A stretch of 26,884 nucleotides of DNA from a virus, in the IMG/VR virus record IMGVR_UViG_3300043449_000032, positions 1 to 26,884 of that record. The stretch is one strand, 5' to 3'. Every line of letters begins with the position of its first letter. Positions within the stretch are counted from its first letter, which is position 1. A program made the position numbers and the translations under genes. Positions 21,677-26,884 of the stretch are shown here, one piece after another. The notes under the pieces were generated by a model. The model was not told where the DNA came from. It did no database searches and saw nothing but the letters and a program-made list of their open reading frames with translations.

Positions 21677-22368
21677 CCAACGCAGTAATCATTGCTCAAC
21701 AAGGCTCAAACAACACCACATTGTTTAAGCCAACCGTTCTTTTGGTGATGACTCATAATGTCACTGGCAAAAAATACTTTTGCAAAACAACCGTACTCAA
21801 AAGATTGAGTTGGTACAAAGGCAGTGGAGTCCATTGGAGACGTCATTTAGCAAAGTATGGATCAGATATAACTGTCGATGTTCTCGGTCTATATTTTAAT
21901 AAAAATTATTGCGTTAATTCTGCATTGGAATTTTCAAAAACAAACAATATTGTTGAGTCTGATGAATGGCTCAATCATGTGGCTGAAGACGGCTTAACTG
22001 GTTGGCCTTGCGGTAAAGAAAACTATGCTTTTGGCAAAGTTAATCAATACAAAGATAAAAAACGTCCTGACATATCAGTCAGATTCACAGGCTCCAACAA
22101 CCCCATGTGGGGTAAACCAAGTCCCATGCGAGGCATAGCCAAACCAAAGGGTAAAGACAGCCCTTTGTACGGCAGAAAACGCCCTGAAGGCGGCGGGAAA
22201 AAGCCCCATTCAGTCATCAAAATAGATGCTGACGGCGTAGAAACAAGATACGATTCTGTGTCTGATGCGGCAAGAGTTTTGGGTGTTTCACGTTCTTGCA
22301 TACATACCGTTTGCACTGGTAAAAACAAAACTGGTGCTGGTTATAAATGGAGATACGCAAATGACTAA
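21673..22368 (+). CDS. Homing-endonuclease-like protein with NUMOD domains and a fibre-like N-terminus
   Basis: This is a 231-aa protein. Residues 1-18 (M-T-N-A-V-I-I-A-Q-Q-G-S-N-N) closely match the start of the following fibre protein (M-T-N-A-V-N-V-A-Q-S-G-S-N-N). From residue 20 comes a GIY-YIG-like region (T-G-K-K-Y-F-C-K-T-T, 31-40; Y-K-G-S-G-V-H-W-R-R-H, 48-58). NUMOD3-like repeats follow (N-N-P-M-W-G-K-P, 142-149; S-P-L-Y-G-R, 163-168), then a NUMOD1-like end (D-S-V-S-D-A-A-R-V-L-G-V-S, 194-206). NUMOD modules are DNA-binding parts of homing endonucleases. It has ATGA and ATGACTAA overlaps with its neighbours. The catalytic family is less certain than the NUMOD part. Confidence 0.82.
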   Translation: MTNAVIIAQQGSNNTTLFKPTVLLVMTHNVTGKKYFCKTTVLKRLSWYKGSGVHWRRHLAKYGSDITVDVLGLYFNKNYCVNSALEFSKTNNIVESDEWLNHVAEDGLTGWPCGKENYAFGKVNQYKDKKRPDISVRFTGSNNPMWGKPSPMRGIAKPKGKDSPLYGRKRPEGGGKKPHSVIKIDADGVETRYDSVSDAARVLGVSRSCIHTVCTGKNKTGAGYKWRYAND

Positions 22369-23437
22369 TGCTGTTAACGTTGCCCAGTCAGGGTCTAATA
22401 ATGTAAGTTTTAGAAACCGCATCATCAATGGTGCGATGGTGATTGACCAAAGAAATGCGGGGGCGAGTGTTACGCCATCAAACCAAGCATACACACTTGA
22501 TAGGTGGACTGCTTATCAAAATCAGGCATCTAAATATTCTGTACAACAAAATGCAGGATCAGTCACTCCTCCAGCAGGGTTTAGTAACTATCTTGGTGTT
22601 ACATCACTATCAGCATATTCAGTGCTTACAGGAGACTACAACGCATTAATTCAAGCAATTGAGGGGTTCAATGGTGCTGACTTGGCGTTTGGCACTGCAT
22701 CTGCTTCTACTATAACCATATCATTTTGGGTTCGTTCTTCTTTGACAGGAACATTCGGTGCGGCAATTAAAAATAATGCTGGAGATAGGTCTTATCCATT
22801 TACATATACCATTAGTGCCGCAAACACTTGGGAGCAAAAGTCAGTCACTATTCCGGGAGATACTTCTGGAACATGGCTAACCAATAATAGTCGCTGGGCA
22901 TATGTTCAATTCGGACTTGGTGTAGGCGCAACTTACAGCGCAGCCGCCGGAGCATGGACAACAACAAACTGTATTTCCGCAACAGGCGCAACATCAGTAG
23001 TCGGCACAAATGGCGCAACTTTCTACATCACAGGTGTCCAGCTTGAAGCAGGGTCTACTGCATCCCCGTTTGAGTATCGCTCGTATGGTACTGAGTTGGC
23101 TTTGTGTCAGAGGTATTTTTATAATCTTGTCGCAGCAGCAGGATCGGCAGCAAGCACAACAAAAGTAGAACTTTTCTACCAACACCCAGTCCCTATGCGA
23201 GCAGCTCCAACATTGAATGTTGTAGGTTTAATAAGAGTTGAAGATGTTGCTGTTGGTAGTTATTCACAAAGTTCAGCAACTTCTACTTTAGAGCAAGCAA
23301 ATTATTTAAGTATGAAAACTGGTTTTGGGAATTTGAGTGGGCTTACTGTTGCAAGACCTTATTTTATTGCTACTTTAGCAGCAAGCATAACAGCATCACC
23401 ACCAACTAATTTGTGCCAAGTATCTGCGGAGTTATAA
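22361..23437 (+). CDS. Tail fibre / receptor-binding protein D
   Basis: This 358-aa protein starts at ATG 22361 (M-T-N-A-V-N-V-A-Q-S-G-S-N-N); an in-frame start at 22265 lies inside the endonuclease and is rejected. The body has F-R-N-R-I-I-N-G-A-M-V-I-D-Q-R-N-A (16-32) and Y-T-L-D-R-W-T (near 45-51). It then has a carbohydrate-binding-like beta domain (T-I-S-F-W-V-R-S-S-L-T-G-T-F) and I-T-G-V-Q-L-E-A-G-S-T-A-S-P-F-E-Y-R-S (about 223-241), hallmarks of a widespread phage tip family. The final 110 residues form a variable C-terminus with AT-rich codons. It is likely a receptor-binding protein. Confidence 0.82.
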   Translation: MTNAVNVAQSGSNNVSFRNRIINGAMVIDQRNAGASVTPSNQAYTLDRWTAYQNQASKYSVQQNAGSVTPPAGFSNYLGVTSLSAYSVLTGDYNALIQAIEGFNGADLAFGTASASTITISFWVRSSLTGTFGAAIKNNAGDRSYPFTYTISAANTWEQKSVTIPGDTSGTWLTNNSRWAYVQFGLGVGATYSAAAGAWTTTNCISATGATSVVGTNGATFYITGVQLEAGSTASPFEYRSYGTELALCQRYFYNLVAAAGSAASTTKVELFYQHPVPMRAAPTLNVVGLIRVEDVAVGSYSQSSATSTLEQANYLSMKTGFGNLSGLTVARPYFIATLAASITASPPTNLCQVSAEL

Positions 23438-23440
23438 ACT

Positions 23441-23602
23441 ATGAAACAATATAAAGAATATAAAGACCGTAATGGTGAGCTTGCTTGTATCTTGTTTGGA
23501 GCTAAAGCAATACCACTTGACCCCGCCAACACCGACTACCAAGCCTACCTTGCTTGGCTGGAAGAAGGCAACACACCCGAACCCGCAGAGGAGAATAACT
23601 GA
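23441..23602 (+). CDS. Small fibre companion protein
   Basis: This 53-aa gene, M-K-Q-Y-K-E-Y-K-D-R-N-G at the start, was read by hand. GGAG (23428-23431) lies nine bases before ATG 23441 and the stop overlaps the next ATG (TGATG). The C-terminal part I-P-L-D-P-A-N-T-D-Y-Q-A-Y-L-A-W (24-39) with E-G-N-T-P-E-P-A-E is a pattern often seen at the end of fibre or fibre-assembly proteins. The function is unknown. Confidence 0.72.
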   Translation: MKQYKEYKDRNGELACILFGAKAIPLDPANTDYQAYLAWLEEGNTPEPAEENN

Positions 23603-23811
23603 TGGCATTAACTAAAGTAGCTTCTTCAATGGTTGGCGACGGCAGTGGGCAGTCGTTTGCTCCGCTTGTACCGATCTACGAAAACACCAAGACAGTCACA
23701 GCTTCGTACACCATCACATCAGGATCATGCGCCATGTCTGTCGGGCCGATCACGCTTTCGGCAGGGGTAGTGGTAACCATTCCAGCGGGCAGTCGCTGGG
23801 TTGTTCTTTAA
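23602..23811 (+). CDS. Short fibre-like protein
   Basis: This 69-aa protein (M-A-L-T-K-V-A-S-S-M-V-G-D-G-S-G) begins like the N-terminus of many fibre proteins and then has a beta block T-V-T-A-S-Y-T-I-T-S-G-S-C-A-M-S-V-G-P. It ends in I-P-A-G-S-R-W-V-V-L, a form typical of the closing strands of a tip domain. It may be a complete mini-fibre or a remnant of a longer gene. AGAGGAG precedes ATG. Confidence 0.66.
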   Translation: MALTKVASSMVGDGSGQSFAPLVPIYENTKTVTASYTITSGSCAMSVGPITLSAGVVVTIPAGSRWVVL

Positions 23812-23820
23812 GGAATTGAT

Positions 23821-24396
23821 ATGACGGGATTTGTTTTAGCAGGAGACACATCAGGGCAAATTGCAGTAAACGCCCCTGCTGTCGCAGGATCAAACACGCT
23901 GACACTTCAAGCCGCCACTGCGACAAATGCTGTCAATACATTGGCAACAGCGGTTGCGTCTACATCTGGCACTTCAATTGAATTCACAAGTTTGCCAAGC
24001 TGGATTAAAAAAATCACTGTGATGTTTCAGGGAGTAAGCACTAATGGAAGCTCAAATCTTCAATGCCAAATTGGCGCTGGAAGCGTGACAAGTTCTGGTT
24101 ATTTGAGTAGTGCTGCATATATTTCTGGTGGTACTGCGGCGGCTTTTACAACTGGTTTTGGAATTGCTAATGCGATTGGTTCGGGAACTATTCTTCATGG
24201 CTCATTTACTATTTCTCTTTTAGGATCAAATGCTTGGGCGGCATCTGGAACTATGGCTTCCTCAAATGCGGCAAATGTATGGTCTATGGCGGGTTCAATT
24301 TCACTTTCTGGAACTCTTGATCGTGTCCGCATCACAACAGTCAACGGCACAGACACATTCGATGCTGGCACTATCAACATTCTGTACGAAGGATAA
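23821..24396 (+). CDS. Fibre-tip paralogue 1
   Basis: This 191-aa protein is the first of a set of three. A variable N-terminus (1-42) with A-G-D-T-S-G-Q-I-A-V-N-A-P-A is followed by the shared domain from T-A-V-A-S-T-S-G-T-S (23947 on) to D-R-V-R-I-T-T-V-N-G-T-D-T-F-D-A-G then I-N-I-L-Y-E-G at the end. Between the conserved edges the middle is divergent and Ser/Gly/Ala-rich. AAGGA precedes ATG 23821. A receptor-binding or decoration role on the fibre is inferred. Confidence 0.72.
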   Translation: MTGFVLAGDTSGQIAVNAPAVAGSNTLTLQAATATNAVNTLATAVASTSGTSIEFTSLPSWIKKITVMFQGVSTNGSSNLQCQIGAGSVTSSGYLSSAAYISGGTAAAFTTGFGIANAIGSGTILHGSFTISLLGSNAWAASGTMASSNAANVWSMAGSISLSGTLDRVRITTVNGTDTFDAGTINILYEG

Positions 24397-24398
24397 TC

Positions 24399-24983
24399 AT
24401 GTCAATACTTGTTTTAACTTCTGACACACTTATCGGTACGCCAGCGACAGGCAACATCGAATACAACGGTCAATTCTTTGGCACTGACAGCAATGCGTCA
24501 CGGGCGCAGATGCAGAGGATTACTCAGGGTACTGCTGTTGCATCTACCAGCGGAACATCAATTGATTTCACAGGGTTGCCAGCGTGGGTGAAGCGGATAA
24601 CAGTAATCCTTAGTGGTGTAAGCACAAGCGGAACAAGTAATCTAGTTTGTCGTATAGGAGATGGTTCTATATCGTCTTCAGGCTATGCTAGTGGGGCAAC
24701 CAGAATTGGAACATCTGGCGCAGTGGCAACATCTACTGCTGGGTACTTGCTCACTGGAGACAATGGTTCTGCAAGCATTCATCATGGTAGCGTTTTAATT
24801 ACAAATATATCAAGTAATTCTTGGACAACATTTGGTGTGTTAAGTCGATCTGATGATGGCTTTTCAAATATTAGCGGAGGGTCAAAAACATTATCCGCAA
24901 CACTCGACCGAGTACGCATCACCACTGTAAATGGAACTGACACCTTTGACGCTGGTTCAATCAACATTTTGTACGAGGGCTAA
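24399..24983 (+). CDS. Fibre-tip paralogue 2
   Basis: This 194-aa protein starts two bases after the previous stop. Its N-terminus (1-44: M-S-I-L-V-L-T-S-D-T-L-I-G-T-P-A then F-F-G-T-D) is unlike paralogue 1 and resembles a shaft-to-tip segment. From T-A-V-A-S-T-S-G-T-S (24531) to L-Y-E-G it carries the same domain with a different middle (I-G-D-G-S-I-S-S-S-G-Y). Confidence 0.72.
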   Translation: MSILVLTSDTLIGTPATGNIEYNGQFFGTDSNASRAQMQRITQGTAVASTSGTSIDFTGLPAWVKRITVILSGVSTSGTSNLVCRIGDGSISSSGYASGATRIGTSGAVATSTAGYLLTGDNGSASIHHGSVLITNISSNSWTTFGVLSRSDDGFSNISGGSKTLSATLDRVRITTVNGTDTFDAGSINILYEG

Positions 24984-24986
24984 ATC

Positions 24987-25499
24987 ATGGCACTAACTTT
25001 GGATGGATCAGCAAGCGTCACGATCAACTCAGGTGCGGTACTGGGGATTACCTCTGGCACTGCTGTTGCCTCTACATCGGGTACAAGCATTGACTTCACT
25101 GGTATACCGTCATGGGTAAAGCGAATCACGGTAATGTTTAATGGAGTTTCGACAAACGGTACTTCTAATATTCTTATCCAATCTGGTAGCGGAAGCATTG
25201 ACTCAACAGGATATGTTTCTCAAGCTGGAAACCGAGGTGCTGAAGCAAGCTCAACGGCTGGATTTTTAGTAACGAACTCTACTGCTGCCGCCTCATTAAT
25301 AGGTGGCTCAGTAGTTTTAACAACTTTAGGGTCTAATATTTGGGTTGCCGCAGGAACACTTAACGGTGCTAACTCTGTTCCAAACATTTGCGCTGGTTAC
25401 AAAACATTTTCAGGAACTATTGATCGTGTTCGTATAACCACAGTCGGAGGAACAGAAACCTTTGACGCTGGCTCAATCAACATTCTTTATGAAGGCTAA
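24987..25499 (+). CDS. Fibre-tip paralogue 3
   Basis: This 170-aa protein has the shortest N-terminus (1-24, M-A-L-T-L-D-G-S-A-S-V-T-I-N-S-G), then the shared domain from 25059 to the C-terminus. Its middle block differs again (I-Q-S-G-S-G-S-I-D-S-T-G-Y). The N-terminus M-A-L-T-L-D-G is common in phage fibre proteins. Confidence 0.72.
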   Translation: MALTLDGSASVTINSGAVLGITSGTAVASTSGTSIDFTGIPSWVKRITVMFNGVSTNGTSNILIQSGSGSIDSTGYVSQAGNRGAEASSTAGFLVTNSTAAASLIGGSVVLTTLGSNIWVAAGTLNGANSVPNICAGYKTFSGTIDRVRITTVGGTETFDAGSINILYEG

Positions 25500-25502
25500 A
25501 CC

Positions 25503-25679
25503 ATGACACACAGAATCGTAGTAAATGTAGAGACAGGCGTGACCACACAAGTTGAGTACACACCTGAAGAACAGGCGGCACACGATGCGGCAGTAGCGGC
25601 ACAGCAAGCAGAGGCTCAGGCTTTGGCAGAAGCGGCGCAAACCCAACAGATACCAGATAATCCCCCACAAGGAGAGTAA
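25503..25679 (+). CDS. Small fibre companion protein, Ala/Gln-rich
   Basis: This 58-aa gene, M-T-H-R-I-V-V-N-V-E-T-G-V-T-T, was read by hand; it starts three bases after the previous stop. The C-terminal half is a helix of A, Q and E (A-A-H-D-A-A-V-A-A-Q-Q-A-E-A-Q) ending P-D-N-P-P-Q-G-E. The Y-T-P-E-E-Q-A-A-H-D motif occurs in small proteins after fibre genes. It is likely a fibre-assembly partner; the function is not shown. Confidence 0.7.
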   Translation: MTHRIVVNVETGVTTQVEYTPEEQAAHDAAVAAQQAEAQALAEAAQTQQIPDNPPQGE

Positions 25680-25681
25680 TA

Positions 25682-26596
25682 ATGGCTCAACAGAAATTTA
25701 CCAACAATGCAGTAGCCACGCTATCTGCATCTATCAACAGTACGGCCACCACGATTACTGTTGCTTCCGGACAGGGCGCTCTGTTCCCTACTCTGTCAAC
25801 AGGTGATTATTTCTACGCCACCATCATTGACTCCAGCAACAACATAGAGATCGTCAAGGTAACTGCCAGATCGACAGATTCCCTGACAGTTGTCCGCGCC
25901 CAAGAAAGCACAACAGGCAGATCTTTTATTGGTGGAGACAACATCTCCTTGCGTGTCACAGCCGCTGGTTTGAATAACTTTGCCGCCCAAGATAAAAACA
26001 ACACCTTCTCTGGAACAAATACATTTTCTGGAACAAACACATTCAGCAACGCCCTTACCATCTCGGGCGCGGCAACTGTTTCTGGAACATTAGATGTTCC
26101 AACCCAGTCATTTGGAGATAGTGACACATCAGCCGCATCTACTGCTTTTGTTCAAGCGGCACTGGCAGCTATGTATCCGGTTGGCTCTATCTACACAAAT
26201 GCCTCTGTTGCAACGAACCCCGGCACATTGCTTGGCTTTGGTACATGGACTGCATTTGGTGCTGGTCGTGTCATGGTTGGTTTTGACTCAAGCAATGCAT
26301 TGTTTGACACTGCTGAAGAAACTGGCGGTAGTGCAAATGCAATTGTTGTAAGTCACACCCACACATTCACGGGTACTGCTCTCCCAGCCCACACACACGA
26401 CTACGTAAGGGGTAATGCGTCAGTATTTATTCAAGGTTCAATTGGTGGTACGGGTTTGACCAATCAATTTACATCACAAGTTGGTGCTGTGTCTGGTGGA
26501 ACACCAGCGGGTACAAACAGCACAGAAGGTGCAAGCGGAACAAACGCCAACTATCAACCGTACATAACTGTCTACATGTGGAAAAGGACTGTGTAA
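25682..26596 (+). CDS. Tail fibre protein E with His-x-His tip
   Basis: This is a 304-aa protein. Residues 8-93 form an N-terminal virion module: T-T-I-T-V-A-S-G-Q-G-A-L-F-P, then I-E-I-V-K-V-T-A-R-S-T-D and V-V-R-A-Q-E. A short repeat N-T-F-S-G-T-N-T-F-S-G-T-N-T-F (105-119) leads into a shaft. The tip has Y-P-V-G-S-I-Y (about 163-169), then F-G-A-G-R-V-M-V-G-F and S-H-T-H-T-F-T-G with A-H-T-H-D-Y (about 222-241). It closes with Y-I-T-V-Y-M-W-K-R. H-x-H pairs bind metal in T4 gp37 and related tips. GGAGAGT precedes ATG 25682. Confidence 0.82.
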   Translation: MAQQKFTNNAVATLSASINSTATTITVASGQGALFPTLSTGDYFYATIIDSSNNIEIVKVTARSTDSLTVVRAQESTTGRSFIGGDNISLRVTAAGLNNFAAQDKNNTFSGTNTFSGTNTFSNALTISGAATVSGTLDVPTQSFGDSDTSAASTAFVQAALAAMYPVGSIYTNASVATNPGTLLGFGTWTAFGAGRVMVGFDSSNALFDTAEETGGSANAIVVSHTHTFTGTALPAHTHDYVRGNASVFIQGSIGGTGLTNQFTSQVGAVSGGTPAGTNSTEGASGTNANYQPYITVYMWKRTV

Positions 26597-26790
26597 TGGA
26601 AGACTTAGAAAGAAACTTTGCCGTACATGAGGCAATCTGCGCCCAGAGATACGACGCTATACAAAAGTCGCTATCAGATGGCGATAAGCGCATGACGAAG
26701 ATTGAATATCTTTTGTATACCGTAATTGTCGTAGTTCTGTTTGGGCCGGGCGTTGCCGCTGAGTTTGTAAAGAAATTATTGGGGATCTGA
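26596..26790 (+). CDS. Small coiled-coil protein with C-terminal membrane segment (XhlA-like)
   Basis: This 64-aa protein starts at ATG 26596, overlapping the fibre stop (TAATG). A charged helical N-terminus (E-R-N-F-A-V-H-E-A-I-C-A-Q-R-Y, then D-K-R-M-T-K-I-E) leads into one hydrophobic span (about 38-58, Y-L-L-Y-T-V-I-V-V-V-L-F-G-P-G-V). This layout resembles haemolysin XhlA-type proteins encoded near lysis genes. It may start a lysis cassette beyond the window. Confidence 0.62.
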   Translation: MEDLERNFAVHEAICAQRYDAIQKSLSDGDKRMTKIEYLLYTVIVVVLFGPGVAAEFVKKLLGI

Positions 26791-26791
26791 A

Positions 26792-26884
26792 ATTGATCCG
26801 ATCTCCCTCCTCTTTGCTGCAAATGCTTGCGTTGCCGCCATCAAAGAGGGTTGCGAGTTATACAAGCAAGTTAAGACATCTTTC
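26792..26884 (+). CDS. Partial gene at window end, possible AUU start
   Basis: An open frame runs off the right edge with D-P-I-S-L-L-F-A-A-N-A-C-V-A-A-I-K-E-G-C, a pattern I recognise from small phage proteins encoded near lysis genes. The upstream in-frame stop is at 26768-26770 and there is no ATG, GTG or TTG in frame. ATT at 26792 lies six bases after GGGGA (26781-26785), so an AUU start is possible. A different open frame beginning with TTG 26793 is also open to the end but looks less protein-like. Confidence 0.45.
   Translation, partial: MDPISLLFAANACVAAIKEGCELYKQVKTSF

Noticed and set aside
22265-22360. Longer start of fibre D
   Set aside because: The added 32 residues are read from the endonuclease gene in another frame, and the M-T-N-A-V start is the known form.
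21673-22368. Group I intron or intein in a fibre gene
   Set aside because: The reading frame is continuous with its own stop, the fibre downstream has its own start, and no splice elements or intron core are visible. A past intron cannot be excluded.
26793-26884. Frame starting at TTG 26793
   Set aside because: It is open to the edge, but its residues (S/P/R/L-rich) look like an off-frame reading of the more protein-like frame at 26792.
1-26884. tRNA, rRNA or integrase genes
   Set aside because: None was seen on either strand while reading; no search tool could be used to exclude a divergent tRNA.

Overview
The window looks like the structural (late) half of a tailed double-stranded DNA phage, or a prophage or metagenomic contig of one. 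Every confident gene reads rightward. Stop/start overlaps such as ATGA, TGATG and TAATG are frequent. The order terminase, portal, scaffold, capsid, connector and tail-fibre genes is a classic phage late operon. There is no integrase, replication gene, tRNA, rRNA or host gene in view. Base composition is near 50% GC by eye, and the protein types resemble those of freshwater proteobacterial phages; the host assignment is inference. The portal and adaptor proteins look P22/podovirus-like, and no tape-measure, tail-tube or sheath gene is visible, so a short-tailed virion is most likely. The capsid protein looks Mu gpT-like.

Layout. Positions 1-130 are a possible regulatory region: a 14-bp palindrome (89-102) overlaps candidate promoters. 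Next come a LexA-type winged-helix protein in the usual small-terminase position (131-373), TerL (370-1878), portal (1888-4374), a 65-aa protein, a GroES-like co-chaperonin (4561-4971), scaffold (4981-5949), a 154-aa protein, a 218-aa virion protein and the major capsid protein (7107-8018). A strong terminator (8031-8056) closes this unit. The gap 8057-8187 holds a putative promoter and a possible H-type RNA pseudoknot ending at the ribosome-binding site of the next gene.

Positions 8188-9093 encode two small beta-type virion proteins. Positions 9086-12197 encode a run of small, basic, low-complexity proteins, four of which carry the same C-terminal tag (A-D-G-x-A-x-[KR]-G-K-T-[KR]). Positions 12197-14638 hold the connector/adaptor genes with small companions. 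Positions 14638-17896 hold short beta-rich tail proteins and a protein made of two kinds of tandem repeat.

Positions 17898-26596 form a fibre region: several fibre or receptor-binding proteins, a set of three paralogous tip proteins (23821-25499), small companion proteins after the fibre genes, and a final fibre with a His-x-His tip. A small coiled-coil/membrane protein and the start of another gene end the window.

Four free-standing homing-endonuclease-like genes interrupt the late genes (11510, 15257, 19489, 21673), most fitted with short overlaps to their neighbours. The one at 21673 begins with a diverged copy of the N-terminus of the fibre gene it precedes. Three genes too short for a 60-codon cut-off were read by hand (13562, 23441, 25503). 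The best candidates for new biology are the capsid-downstream RNA element, the shared C-terminal tag, the co-chaperonin in the head operon and the endonuclease with the fibre N-terminus.
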